A stretch of 64,000 bases of DNA from Hansfordia pulvinata (Eukaryota > Ascomycota > Sordariomycetes > Xylariales), in the NCBI GenBank assembly GCA_006538405.1, contig BJKQ01000009.1, positions 2,481,565 to 2,545,564 of the forward strand, given 5' to 3'. The stretch's first letter is position 1; the number at the start of each line of letters is the position of its first letter. Positions 11,584-24,400 of the stretch are shown one piece after another. The notes beneath the pieces were generated by a model. The model did not search any database. It saw only the letters and a list, made by a program, of their open reading frames with translations, and was not told where the DNA came from. The position numbers and the translations under genes are program-made.

Positions 11584-12025
11584 GCGGCCGATGAGCGCTC
11601 TCGCCGGCCGGGAGGTTGAAGTGAGTTGTAAAACTGCTCGTGATACGCGTTTGCGTTCATGAGATGTACAGATCTCTTCTGGGTTGGAGCGGATGCTCCC
11701 CGAGCTGGGTAAGGTTGGCAGGACACTCCGATGCGAGTAGCGAAGCTGTGGGGCAGTTGGCTCGTCCACTCGCCAAGGCAGAGCGGCACGTGGGCCCAGT
11801 GGCGGTCTTGGTCAAGATATAGGTGAAAAGCCACGGAAGTTGGTAGTGGGAGCCCAACGGTGCTGAAGTCGGCTTTGCTGGGAGAATCAGTGGCCGATGG
11901 CGGCTCTTCTGCTCGCACCTGGGAGCACGTTCGTACCAGCGTCATTAGCTCCTCCCCCCTCCACTGCCACGTTGATGCATGCCCACCAAAGAACCCTTCC
12001 AGCCATACAACTCACGAGTCTGCGC
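11584..12025. other. TyrRS 3' flank
   Basis: Sequence between the weak frame and the TyrRS stop codon. Only short frames without recognisable content. Confidence 0.3.
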
Positions 12026-14306
12026 CTACGAGGTGTTGTCGGGCTTAGTCTCGCTCTTGCTGTCGGTCGAGGTCTGCGCATCGGCGTTTTCGCTTTTGGC
12101 GCCCTGCTCCTTCGGATCGACATTGACGCCGCGAGCCATCTCGTCCATGAACTCGTCGTCCAAGCGGTCCTGCTCGACTTCCTCTTGGGAACGCTGTGCG
12201 GCGCGGTCACGCGCCATCTCCTCGGCGCGCAGGACCTTCTGTGCCTGGATATAGTTGATGACCGACTGCTGCCTCTTGCGGCCGCCAGTGCGCAGGAGGG
12301 AGGGCAGCCGCGCGATGGCGGCCTTGGCCGATACCTGCGGGTCCTGGGCTGTCGGCAGCTGGTAGTCTGGGTCGCGCTCCTTCATGCGCTCGCGCTCCAC
12401 CTCGAGCTGCTGCTGCACCATGAGCTCCGCCAGCTCCGCGGGCGAGAACTTAATCCCGGCTATCTTCTCCATTTCGCGGATCTTCTCGCGCACCTGCCGC
12501 ACCCGCCCTGCGTTGGGGGCGCCCTTGTAGGTCTTGCCGGTAGCAGCCCACGCATCGTCCTTCAGGACCTCGATGATCCGAATAAAGTGCTTGCCACGGC
12601 GCAAGATGAGATAACGGCCATCGATCAGGTACTGGTAGACATCACCGGGAAACCAGTTCTGGATCGGCGCGAAGGAGAGCTGCCCGTAGTCGAGGGAGCG
12701 TCTGACCCTGTCTTTGCCGCCCGGAGGAGCGGCAACGTATGCCCCCTTGATTTTGGCGATTCGGTTACCCTCTGTGACTGTGTTCACGAGGCCGGCAGCG
12801 AACATGACCCGGGCGATGGACTTGTTGAGAATCAGAGACTCCGGGAGCTGGATATCGGGGCGGAAGTGGGCCGCCTTCTCCGGGTCCAGCGTTTCGCCTT
12901 CGGGAAATGTCTCTCTCTCGAAAGGTTCATTTGAGACCGCGGTGCGTTTCTTGGCATGCATCTCTCGATGCAGTTTCTGGGTCAGCTTGGCCTCCTGCAA
13001 TCCGTGAGCGAGGGCGCAGACTTCGAATGCGAGAGCGTGGTGGGCGTGGCGCTCGGCGGGGTTTTCTCGCTGCTTGACCATAATCTCCTCTATCTCCGTC
13101 ATGGGTATGAATGTGAAGAGCTTCAGTAGTCTCTCCACCTCGTCGTCAGGCCGGCGGATGAAGTAGCCGTAGAGTTCCGAAGGCGCGGTCTGCCATTGGT
13201 CCAGCCAGACAGCATTTCCTGACGATTTGCCGAATTTATTGCCCGCCTTATCTGTCAACAGCGGCACGGTGAATCCACACGGTTCGTTGAGAAGATCGTC
13301 TGGGATACGCTTCTGGGGGTCTGGCTCCGTGTCGCGCAGAATCTTGATGGCTTCGATCCCACTGATGATGTTACCGTACTGGTCGGAACCGCCGATCTGC
13401 ATCTGGATCTGGCGAGGGTTGGAGAAGTTGTGCCAGAAGTCCCAGGCCTGCATCATGGGGTAGAGGAACTCGGCCAAAGACATGCCGTCGCCGCCTTCGC
13501 CCAATCTCTTCTTGACATTGTCGCGAGACATGAGTGGGCCCATGCGGATGTGGCTGAAAAGTCGCTGAGCCATCTCGATGAAGCTCTGGTTGCTATACCA
13601 TTCGCTGTTGTTGACAAGCCCGCGGCTCCAGGCCCACTCCTTCTTGTAGCCACGCTGCTTGGCCAGGGACTCGACATTGCCCCATATCTTCCTGAGCTGA
13701 AAGTGTATCTTCGTGATGTTGTATGATAGGTCGGCTTTCGAGATTTGAGGTCGGGAGTCGAGACGGCCGGTGGGGTCGCCGACTTTGGCAGTGGCGCCGC
13801 CGATGATGGTGTGGGCGCGGTAGCCATGCATGTACATCCAGAACAGAGGCATCAGGGGCAGCAGGTGGCCGACATGTAGAGACGGTGCGGTGGGATCTAT
13901 ACCGACATATGCGCCTATCCTCTTGAGCCTCATGAGTTCGCGTATCCGTTTATCAGTGCTGCAAAAAGGGATGTCAGCCACCATCTGACGGATGAGGAGT
14001 ATGGAGCGCGCGGGGGATGTGGCGATGAGCTTACCCGGCAATGTCCTTGATAAACCCGCGCTCCTTGAACATGTCCCATAAGTGAGGAGCTTCGCCCTGC
14101 TGAATCAGGGAAGCTTGTGTGTTCCAAGCTCTCATGGCATCGGCGCGCTTCCGGAGAGTCCCTTCGTGCATCGACCGCTTCTGTGGTAATTCAAGGCGAG
14201 GATTCGTACGGATACAACTTCTGCAGGCCATTGAGGAAGCCCGGATTGCAGACATGGGGGAGGTGGCTGCGGCCGCGGCCAGCAAGCCTCGGGCCCTGGG
14301 CGCCAT
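12026..14306 (-). CDS. Mitochondrial tyrosyl-tRNA synthetase, CYT-18 type
   Basis: Two exons (14306-14035, 13958-12026), 734 aa, with a GTAAGC donor and CAG acceptor. The N-terminus (MAPRARGLLAAAAATSP...) is Arg/Ala/Ser-rich, like a mitochondrial presequence. It is followed by RAWNTQASLIQQGEAPHLWD, which corresponds to the extra N-terminal helical region of Pezizomycotina enzymes. Class I signatures are HVGH at residues 119-122, GGSDQYGNI near 280 and KFGKS at 332-336. The C-terminal domain is S4-like and long, ending in a charged, Lys/Glu/Gln-rich tail. It charges mitochondrial tRNA-Tyr. In Neurospora the homologue CYT-18 also binds and helps splice mitochondrial group I introns; the preserved N-terminal extension makes that a reasonable inference here. 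The frame is intact. Confidence 0.93.
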
Positions 14307-15244
14307 GCTGCAGGTCGCTGGGGAGATGCCGGAGAGATGTTGCAGAAGAGGGTGGGAGCTCAAAGGCTCGATTTCCCAGACCAACTAGTCATGCGCTGTC
14401 TTCAGTCGCGCTGGTATGTCGGAAAATGGGTGAGAGAACGTGTGGCCCGCGAAATTGGCGAGATGCGAGTATGTCGAGGCGGTTGTCGCTGTAATTGACG
14501 TTGAAGCTTCAACTTTTTTAGAGTGGTCCTCTTAAGGCTGGTCGCAGCATTTCCCACTACACGCCTAACGCGTACCGCGACTCTGGACAGGCACTGCTGA
14601 CTTGGGAGTCTAGTCCTTATTGGGCAGTGTGTCTCGATAAGCCGATAGACGAATCCACTGGAGCACCTTCCAGTGCCACATTCGTGCTCTAGGCTACTTC
14701 AATGCAGCAGGCTCGAGCCACGTGCTGTGCAAGGCTCGGGGTTATTCAGTTAAAGAATACAAGTAAAAACTTGGTCACTTAGGTACCTGATGTACTCGTA
14801 CACCTGGTGTTGGGTGACAGGGAACAACCTGACTGCTGGGCAATGCGGCTGGATTCAGCGCCCCCTGTTTGCCAACTTGCCTTGCCAACTTGCCAGTCAA
14901 GGCCTAACAGGGGCAGTCCCGTCTCCTCATCACTCTCTTCGAAACAGTACCACCTGTTACGGTGTACGGGTACAACATTCATTATTACCATTACGGACTT
15001 CGAAGCTGTCGACCATCTTGGCCCAAAACACGAGCTCTTCAGTGTAAAACAGTGAAAGATGAACAAATGCGCCTGACGCCGGTCGCTTTTCCCCAAATGA
15101 TGCCCAAAATGCCCAAAAACGCCATGCACTGCGGGCCTGAGCAATATATACCAAAGAAATAACTGGAGCGGGTCGGTTCGCTCGAAATTCGTTACTCGCC
15201 GATCCGTTGATCGCGGCCAAGCCGTGGCATCGCCCATCACCCAT
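14307..15244. other. Intergenic between TyrRS and the six-cysteine peptide gene
   Basis: This holds the TyrRS promoter and the 3' flank of the peptide gene, with one TACTCGTA octamer (14793-14800). A 173-codon minus frame overlaps the peptide's second exon in another frame and has no recognisable domain. No gene seen. Confidence 0.4.
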
Positions 15245-15545
15245 CTACGGGCAAATGCAGTGGTGTGCGAACCCGTCGACGGTGGGGACGCAGAGACCAT
15301 TTAAGCACGCCATTCGGCAGATCGTGCTGTCACTTCCCCCGCCCGCGCTGGGGTCGCATAGCGTTCCCCTGAATCTCGGGGTCAGCCACGTTCGCACGTG
15401 TCGCTCAACTCATCATACTCGTGACCTCCGAGCTCTGCGTTGCAGGAATGGCGACTTACCGTTTCTCTACGGGCTTGGCTCCAACGCCTGTGAGGCCAAA
15501 GGCCACGATCGTAGCAAGAAACAGAGTAAAGGCGTGCGTTTGCAT
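15245..15545 (-). CDS. Secreted six-cysteine peptide, defensin (CS-alpha-beta)- or EGF-like
   Basis: Too short to stand out as an open frame. Exon 1 (15545-15460) encodes MQTHAFTLFLATIVAFGL followed by TGVGAKPVEK, a convincing signal peptide and short propeptide. A GTAAGT donor opens a 91-nt intron ending in TTCAG, and exon 2 (15368-15245) completes the codon to give a Lys-Arg Kex2 site and a 40-aa mature peptide. Its six cysteines at mature positions 4, 17, 21, 26, 37 and 39 have spacing C-x12-C-x3-C-x4-C-x10-C-x-C. The CxxxC plus CxC pair is the hallmark of the cysteine-stabilised alpha-beta fold. The CLNGLC...CICP part also resembles a short EGF-like module. Total precursor is 69 aa. Phase, signal peptide, dibasic site and even cysteine number all agree, but no transcript was available. 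Role (antimicrobial, effector or signalling) is unknown. Confidence 0.6.
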
Positions 15546-15830
15546 CTTAACGAAGAGCTGAACACGATGAAGAGACCAATGCAGTCTCGAGAGAATGTCG
15601 AATGAGAAGGCGTGTTCGCAGTCGCAAGGAGATCGTTTGACGGGGTAAAAAAAGGAAATTTTCAGCATGTAAGGAGTGGCAGAAACACGGAAGGAAGGAG
15701 TGAAATGAATGAATGAATGTGTGAATTTGGTCGTGTTCGCAAGATGGTGAATGAAACGCGCAAACGAGCTCGCCTCTTGAAGTTTACAGGTTCTACGCCG
15801 CGCGGCTTTCCACAGAGGGACTTGGACAAG

Positions 15831-15837
15831 TTATATA
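15831..15837 (-). promoter_or_regulatory. Possible TATA box of the six-cysteine peptide gene
   Basis: TATATAA on the minus strand, about 290 bp before the ATG at 15545, which would leave a long 5' untranslated region. Plausible but not decisive. Confidence 0.3.
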
Positions 15838-17642
15838 CACGGGCGATGAAGGGCGCGAATGGTCTGGTGCTGCAGACAGGCACCCACGCACCTTGTCCTC
15901 TCTACGAGAATCGGCGACATCGCAGGGACCATAAATTGTGTCAATCTTCATCAACGCATGACGGAGTTAGTTGGCCCAATGCGGCAACACAGCAGCAAGT
16001 GGCCATGCCCGGGCCAGAGGATGGGTGGAAATCTGCTTAAGGCTGCGCTGGCTCTCATCCTTGCCATCGGATGCTTGCCAATTCATATCACGCGCATCTT
16101 GGGGTACGGTACGGCTGTCGAGTCAGTGCTCCAATTCGGCCAGGACGGGGCTAAATGTAGAAGCGGCCCCTTGGTCCGGCTCCTTCGTCTAATTCGTTCA
16201 AGACACCCTATGGACGCTCTCAGGAACTGCCAGGAACAACCAGCATGCATCGCAGCGCAACGGTCGCTTCTTGGCAGGGGCAGCAGTCAGCATGCGGGTG
16301 GATGGAGCCTTTAGGGCTGATGGAGGAGAACACGTGAGAGATGAAGCCGGGTCGTCGCGATACCGGCCTCTCGATCTCCTACCGTCGGGCTCGTGGCGTT
16401 CCTTGATGGCTGAGAAAAACAGCTGTTGCTCGTCCAAGATAGCAGTGCCACAGCCATGCAAATCCTGAAGTCTGGAGGGAAACGGCTGTAATCGTGGCAG
16501 AATCTCCGGTGGTCCTGAGACGGAGCGCCAAAGAACAACGACAGCCCCAGATGCGACCGATTGATCTCTCACCATTGTTCAGTCCTCGGCTGGGGCCCGA
16601 AAGCCCGGGGCGTTCTCGTCTGAGTCTCCGGACGGCCAGTCCCGTAAGTTACTCTACTCCGTGATGCTTGCGATCGACTCTCGGCCTCTGCTCCACCCAA
16701 ACCACGAGGCGAGGCATCTCCAAACTCGTCTTAATGCCCCGGCGAGCAAAACAACAGCTGCCTCTGGCCAGGCATTTTCTGGAAGCATTTGACGGGTCCC
16801 GAATCGAGAGGGACTGAGCGAAGCGCCAGCACCAACCGCCGAGTCGCGGAATCCTCCAGCTTCCTTCCGCCTGTACTCAGGCCAGCAGCCCGAGATGGAG
16901 AGTGGGCGGTTGGGTAACCTAGCTGGTGGGTGGATTTTTCTAGAGGCACTTCCTCTTGTTTTGCGGCAATAAAAAACGGCCTGACACCGACACTTCAACA
17001 CTGAGGAGGCGCGTGGGTAAACTTCAAAGCAAGACTCATACAAAGGAAGATGAGTCGTGGGCCAATCATCGACTGCTTTTTTACGTGAACAATACGCTGT
17101 GAGTGGACGCAGGTAAGGGGCATGCCATTCACATTGGCAATGTGTTCTTCTGTTATAAAACCGTGATCGATAGGCTACGTTGACAGCGGAAATCTTGGAC
17201 ATGAACACCGTATAGCCCTCGGCGGCCGGCTTTATGCATGTAATGCAGCTTTTATCTACTGCATGTAATCGTTCTATAGAGTCTCGCAATCGCGAGCTCT
17301 GTGATTGGCCAGATGCTCCCGCCCGTTCTCGGGCAGGCTCGGCAATGACGACCAATAGCATCCGCCGCCGGGCCACCGCACCCGGGGCTGCCTGTCTGGT
17401 GCTGCAGCGCAGCAGATCGCCGACATCTTCAACCTCACACTCCCGTCCCCAACGCTCCCACCATCCGCCGTCCGGTCCCGTCGCAGCCCCCCCTCTCCAC
17501 TCCTGACACGTCGCCCTCGACGCCTCTCTTGGCACGCCTCTCAGCAGACGACTCCGTACGGCCATTGCAGCTGTGTTCGCGACCGCAGCGGCAATCTCGT
17601 CACCACTGTCGCCGCCGCGTACCCGGCCCCGATCAAGCCGTC
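15838..17642. other. Intergenic, upstream of SDHD
   Basis: This contains the SDHD promoter (near 17300-17640, C-rich leader) and the upstream region of the peptide gene. A 303-codon minus-strand frame (16654-17565) crosses it. It lacks any recognisable domain and runs antisense through the SDHD promoter, so I do not call it a gene. Confidence 0.35.
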
Positions 17643-18431
17643 ATGGCCTCCGCGCTCCGCCCCAGTCTGCTGCGCCAGACCGCCTTTGCCGCTCGCCTCG
17701 CGACCAGGCAGCCCATCAAGTCCTCCATCATCAAGGATGTCTCTAGAGTCGCAGCCTTCCAGACCTCGAGTCGGAGGAGCCTCCTGCCTCCTGGCCCCCG
17801 TAAGTCCCTCACCCGCCCCAACGCAGGGCGCGCGGCATCACGCTTCGCTCGTTGACTGGGTACTAACGTGCATCGCTCTTGTAGAGGTCATCAAGGGGAC
17901 TGGTACGTTCTTTTCCCCCTCTTTCACGATTCGAATCCGCAGTCAATTACCCCTCGAAACTCATGCAATAATTGTATTGATGCGCTGGTGAAATGCATCG
18001 TGGGCTAGTCTTCGACCGCCCATCCTCTCTCCATGGGCAATTCGATTCGTGCAGTGATTGCTAATACGTCTGCATCAGTGAACGACCCGGCTCCCGTTCC
18101 CGACCCTCACCCGACCCACGGCTCATACCACTGGACGTTCGAGCGTCTCGTCGCTGCTGGCCTCGTCCCTCTGAGCGTCGCGCCTTTCGCTGCCGGTTCC
18201 CTCAACCCCGGCATGGACGCCATTCTGTGCTCTCTCATGCTCGTACATAGCCACGTCGGTCTGCAGGCCATTGTCATCGACTACGTCCCCAACAGCCGGT
18301 TCCCCGGCCTTCGCAAGGGCCTCATGTGGGCTCTGAACGCCGCCACTGTCCTCGTCGGTATCGGCTTGTATGAGTTCGAGACCAACGACGTGGGCGTCAC
18401 CGAGGCCGTCAAGAGAGTCTGGAAGGCCTAA
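17643..18431 (+). CDS. SDH4: Succinate dehydrogenase membrane-anchor subunit D (CybS)
   Basis: Three exons: 17643-17799, an 18-nt exon 17885-17902, and 18079-18431; 175 aa. The first ~45 aa (MASALRPSLLRQTAFAARLA...) form a mitochondrial presequence. The micro-exon encodes the link Q-V-I-K-G-T and is needed to join the frame to VNDPAPVPDPHPTHGSYHW, the conserved start of mature CybS. Three membrane segments follow. The haem-ligand region is LCSLMLVHSHVGLQAIVIDY, with the SHVGL histidine, and the ubiquinone-side DY follows. It anchors complex II in the inner mitochondrial membrane. All splice phases agree. Confidence 0.93.
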
Positions 18432-21400
18432 TTTCTCGACCTTTTCATCAACCCGTGTCACATCCACTGCCCATGCTTGATCGTAGAATCAGAGAGGGCC
18501 AAGAGGGGCAAGGGCTGTGTCTAAACCAGCAAACACGAATGGCTCACAAATAATGAACGAAGCCCTGGATGATTCTGCACACAAGATTTCCCTTTGTTTG
18601 GAATGGCAGTGATTTTGGTCCTGCTGGTCATGGCAGCAGCCGGTTTATGTGTAAGGGGGATGCCGGTCCGGCCCGGAAGGCCCGTCCGTGTATTATGTAG
18701 GAAAAGCCTTATACGAACAAGTTTGACCGAACCCATCCTTGTCTTACCTTACCCCATTCGATCGCATCAACACGGCTTGCCACCCACCGTCCCGTCCAAC
18801 CTCTTAGTCCCATCCTACCCCGCGTTCACGCATGGTGGGGACGGCTTGCTGTTGTTTGTCTCCATTGTGACGGCGGTCGTATTAGGCGCCGCCAGTGATT
18901 CTTGAGTCTCACATACCCTTCAACCATATCATTGGTCAGGTGCCTCCGTGACCCGGGTAGCCCGTCCTGACGCGGCCAGATTAATGTTGAGGGTTCAGGA
19001 CAGTCCCTCTTCTTCCATCCCCGGGTGAGCCTGCCCAAAGAGATACACATCGGCATCAGTACCGTCGGGGCGGGGGGAGGGGGGTGTAACGACCTGGCCT
19101 CACGAAGCAGGGAACGCAGCTTTGCTGTGTGTTTGCCAGTTTCATCAAATAGTGTTCCTCCCTCGCCGGGCTATTGCCAATGCTACCTCGTCAAACTAAA
19201 CGGGTCAAACCCGTCTTTGCCAACGCGCCTGGCCCAGGCCATGCGCATGTAAGAGAAGCTGAGAGCCACGTAGGACGTATAGGATGAAACAAGGCGAGCT
19301 ATGCGATGCCAAACTGGTCTTCAGCCGCCACGTACATGTTGTTAGAGCGGTACGTGGTCGACACCTGCCATGTTGTGTGGTTTATTGTTTCGCTGGCGCA
19401 GCCACCAGCCTGACGCCCTTTACAGCACCACTTGGCTGACAATACACAGTGAAGGTCATTCTTACTTCAGTGACTGGCTGCTGATGCTGGACTCACCGTG
19501 TGTGCTGGAGCCTGGAGACACCAGACTATCAAAAAGGCATATGCTTGCCCCATTCGCTGGAGATCGTGACATGCCAGGTAGGCACCACGCTCGAAACTGT
19601 TGAGCCCTTGCACCACTACTTGGTCCGAAGTTGGGGACATGAAAGGAGCACCAAGCATATCAGTAGCCAAGTAGTCGTTCGGGTTTTCATTAATTGTTTC
19701 ACAGCCAATCATCAAGCTCTAGAATCGTGGCGTGGATGCGCTTTTGTCGGCGCAGGTTCTCGTGTGCGTCTACGTGGGCGCCTACACTGAATCGTCCAAG
19801 TTGAAGTCCTCCTCCATCGATCAGGCGTACCAGAGTCATTCCCTTGTCGCGAAACTAGACATGCAAAAACGGCTATTGCTGCGTTTTACACCACGAAATG
19901 GGACGTGTTCCCCATGTCGACCGAGCCATAGCACTCACCACCCCCCTGGTTGAATCGGTTGGCTGCGATAACGCGTTTTCGCTGGAGCGCCTACGATAAC
20001 ATTAGCGAGTCAATCGGCTGGAGTTGACAGGGCGTCTCGAGTATCTGCTCAATATCCGTTTCCATATACTCTTTCTCCCGGCGGGCTCACCAGCCCGAGC
20101 CACCATGTGTAAAGCCGGGGTCTTGAGGCTGTTTCCGCACAGTTATAGCGGGAGGACTCGCCAGTTGCATGGGACACAGACAGAGCGGAGTACCTGGGGC
20201 GCTCTGGTTTGCACTTTCAACTAGACACACAACCGCTTGGGGTGCCAGAAAAGCGAGCATTAGACGTCGGCCCAACGCCGGGAGTCGTGAGCAACCCTAA
20301 AGTGACACGTTTAACGGGCCACCAAGTTGAGCTCGTTAGAGCTGAGCGGCTTCAAATGATCTCTTACTGGACGGCCAGATTGTGCTTCTCGTTCACATTG
20401 GTACCGTTCCAGGGCGTTGATGGTGCTGCCTCATTGTATGGGTCGTCCAAAACCGCGTCAAGACCAAGTGATGCTGCCGTTCTAAATCTAGCTCGAGAGT
20501 ATCATCTGCATCGGGAAGCTCTCAAGCACGAGCTTACAGACAACGGGTTAATCTCCTCTCTAGGGCCTGGCTGAGGACTGGATCAAACCGTATTCTTTCC
20601 AGAGACAGCCAGTCGTCGCTGTATTGTCGGATCGGATGTTGGCGGTCATCGAGCATTTTCCAAATCGCCGGTGGCCTTCGATTCACTGCTTTGCGTCCCT
20701 GTGTCAAATCTTGTCGACCCCCTGCTCGATCTCATTGCTTTGACGTAGATAACTCTCTTGCATTCGGACCCGCTACCCATTCGCTGTCCTACACCGCCCA
20801 TGTACGGGCGTCTCTGGTTGTGCGATGCATCCAAGGGAACGCGAAGCTAAGGGTTGTACCATACTTACTACCTAACTATCTCTCTCAATCGGATAGTGGA
20901 ACGAGGAAGTAACAATGCGGGTGAAAACGCTTCAGTACCGTCGCTCTTGGTTCTGACCCGGGACGAATTCTCCAGCTTGAAGGCCTTTTTGGCTCCATGC
21001 AGCTTTTAGCTCTACGCGCACCCAGGCCTTCCCACGTAAACTGACAGAGGTTGCCAGTGCTTGAGCTCCGCTGCAGCTGAGGAGACACTCGCTTACGATT
21101 AAGCGTGGTGGATGCAGAGCCCAAGCCGAGGCATGCAACTTGCCTCACCCAGTGCCGCCTACCCATGTGTATTCCTCCGGCTGCCGACCTCCATTTCAGG
21201 TAGGTATTCTGCCAACCTGGCTCTCCCTTATGCGACCCAGAAGGACCCGCCGCCATGAAGCTCGCCCAATGTAACGTCGACCGCTTGCTTGGCACGCCGA
21301 CCTGGCTGGAATTTCACCGACTGAATGACGAGCCGTGGCCTTAGGCCCCAATCGGGACCTCAGCTTGCAGGCCCGGAGGTTGATAAGCCGGTTGGGCAGC

Positions 21401-24400
21401 CATGTCGTCCTGCTAGACTGACCGGCGACTTGCGAGACACAGCCAAAAGCCGTCACGCGATCGGAACCTACCGAAAGCACCATGTCCTTGCGAGGCCAGT
21501 GCCCCGTCCAAGGCCTCCCCGGAGGGGGAGGGGTGACGCAACCCGAACACTGACGAGTGATCTTCTGCTGCTGTGGGTCCTCAATGCAGAATATCGGCGA
21601 CTAACCGGGCAACGTCTGCGGCGCGGCGGCGATTGTCCAGGCTGGCCGCCGCGGCAGTCGTTGGAACATGCGAGACTAGGAGACCGGACCAAGGCCCAGC
21701 GGAAATAGAACCGGCGGTCAGCGCCGAAGGATCTGATGAGTGTCTGGTATGGTACATGGGTCCGAGATCAAGACAACGATTTTGGAAGAGCCCTCGCGAC
21801 CCTGCCGTCGCACTTCCCAACATACGATCACGTATATATCGGGAGCTGGGCGAATTGTGGCAGCGTACGAGTAGCAGCGTAGCAGACCCTGATTAGGTGG
21901 TAGGCATGCAATCGACGCAGGGACGCGCTTGCATGGCCTTTTCCCCAGCGACGGCATTTGCAAAAGCTCCCATCCCCAAGCCGAAAAGCACATGCTTGGA
22001 CGTAGGGACAAGGGTCGGGGCCCTAAAAGAGCGATCGATGCGAACATTACGTGCGTTCGTCTTGGGACCAGATGAGATGTCTTGCGTTAGCGCCAGACAC
22101 GCCTGAGCTTTTCAGCTGCCAGGCGAGCCGGCTCGAGCCCGATCAAAGATGGAGGCGATTGGAAGGATCCAGCTGGAGCTCTGCCCTGAGCGTGGCCCTA
22201 GCTTGGGCCGAGAGGGGTACCATGGGACGCACCATGGGTATGCCTGGCCGCGGCCAAGATTACGGAGTGCTCGTGGTCCATTCATCAAGCAGTCGTAGCA
22301 GTCAAGGCCTACCTACGGGTGCTCGTACGAGTAGCATATTCGGCTCGAGGGTACCGAAGCCGAAGCCGAGCATGGGCCACTGGCCTTGTTGCGGTGAGCA
22401 GCACCCGCAATGCCAACACACGTCTGCTGACGGACGGGGTCATGTCTCGACGCTCGCGTGGACGGCGCTGCGCTAGCACGATGATGATGGTCCCGGGCGA
22501 GCATACGAGTACAGGCACTCGGTCCTGGCGGAGCACGTGTACTCCGTACGCGTTCCTCAGCGCAGAAGAAGCACCCCAGCTGATAAGGGCTGCCTGGCCG
22601 GCCGTGCTTGCGGTGGGGACCAACTCACACCGAGAGAGTCTTGCACGGCGCTGGCTGGCCCGGATGTACGGAGGGTGGCGGCGGGACAATGGCGTGAAAC
22701 ACAGCGAGTTGCCCCCTTCGTAGGTAGGCAGTTAGCACGTTGACCGCGTGAGGCAAAACCTCTCCATAGGCGTGTGGCGGCTCGAGTCGCAGCGTGGTGG
22801 CGTCGGTGCAAGATGGTATCCAATGTTGCGGTGTTGCAGAGTCGAACAGGAAGAAGAAGCGCGAGCTCATGACTTGGCGAACTCGGTGGTGCGCGAGCCT
22901 TTCACCTGCGCCTGGATGAAATATCAAAACTTGGATTCAACAGAGAGAATGTTGAATGTTGCTCAGAAGTCCGGGAGGCGCGAGTACACTGTCTATCTGT
23001 CCAGATATCTACGACGTAGCTGATCCACGTCGTAGGGGTCACTGGCGACTGAAACCTTGATGTTGTCTCGAGGATGCAGAATTGGGAAGGTACGACCAAT
23101 TCCGAACCTACGAGTACATAGGTACGTACGAGTAAGGCAGGTACATCATGCTCGCAACTGGAAGTGCCCGCCTTGAATTTCCGCGACCTTAGATACATCC
23201 ATGCAACTATCTGCACGAACCTGTTGCATGAACTCACGCCATGGACCTCGACTGGAATACGGAATAGAGAGGTAAGGTAGCTGCCTAAGGCATTCTTGAG
23301 CAAATATCCCGCGCAAGGATAGGTACTCCGACTTGGAACATCCGGTCCCGAACCCGTCTCCGCCTACCTGTGAGGTCGAAACTACCTACCTACCTTACCT
23401 ACCCCTTACCTTTTCAAAGGACCTCGGCTAAGGTTCGCGGAAAGCTGGAGAGTGGAACCAATGGACATCTATTGGAGGCTCCTCTGTGGTTGGTCCGAGT
23501 ACCTCTCCGTACCGTGCACTCGGGAACCGCGCCAACCACTCCACGGCGAAAAGCTGTAGATGTACCCCCAGCTGACTTTGCCGTGATCACAGCACTCGAG
23601 GTGTCTCCTGATGCGATCAACGGGCGCAACTCAAGTTTAACATAGATACCAATCTCCGTTGCCAGAGCCATCGCGAACACAACGACGACCACCTCCACCG
23701 CGACGACGCCATCTCCACGACGACATTCACGCGCCCAGCGCATCCAGGTGTCGTGAAGGAGCTCTACAGCTAAGAGACTGCCTTCCCGAACGTTGGTACT
23801 CAATACCTGCCGAGTTCGACTGGCCGCCCTGGTAGCTTCAGCCACAACGCCACCGGCCGCGAGCATTATCGTGCTGTGATGGCGCGATCTCACCGGGCTC
23901 CCAAGCGTACCATCAAATACCTACCTCGTTTCGTGCACTCGCACGCCACGCGCCTCATGAGCTCGCGGTTTCACCAGCTTGTCGCCTCCTCCCAAGCGGG
24001 CCTTGGTCCGCGCCCCAGCTCAGCTCTTGACCAAGCAACTCGTATCTCCTCACCACTGCTAACTTAAGCTGTTTTCTGTCCCTGAAACAGCCTGCCACCC
24101 ATGTGTCTTCGCCTCAGTGTACTCGAACCAAAGCGCTCGGGAACCCTCCGCCCCCGACCTGATAAGGCAACTCGGTATTGTAAATTGTTTACAAGTACGA
24201 GTACTGCCGGCTGTGCGCCACCGCTGTGGCACGCTGCAAGGACCTCACCCCCTCGGTATACAGGCAACTCTGACGAGCATGAGCGACTTGTTCAAGTATG
24301 GAGCAATGAAGTCACATCTGGTTTCCGCAAAGCGGGCCTTCTGCAAAAGGTCAGGGCGCTCACCGTTCTGGGACGTGTCAACCTCTCTCGTCTGCAGGGG

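Noticed and set aside
14779..15300. 173-codon minus-strand frame overlapping the six-cysteine peptide
   Set aside because: Different frame from the well-supported second exon of the peptide gene, with no signal peptide or domain.
16654..17565. 303-codon open frame on the minus strand
   Set aside because: Runs antisense through the SDHD promoter, has no recognisable domain or neighbour logic, and its composition (Arg/Ser/Cys scatter) is that of a chance frame in GC-rich DNA.
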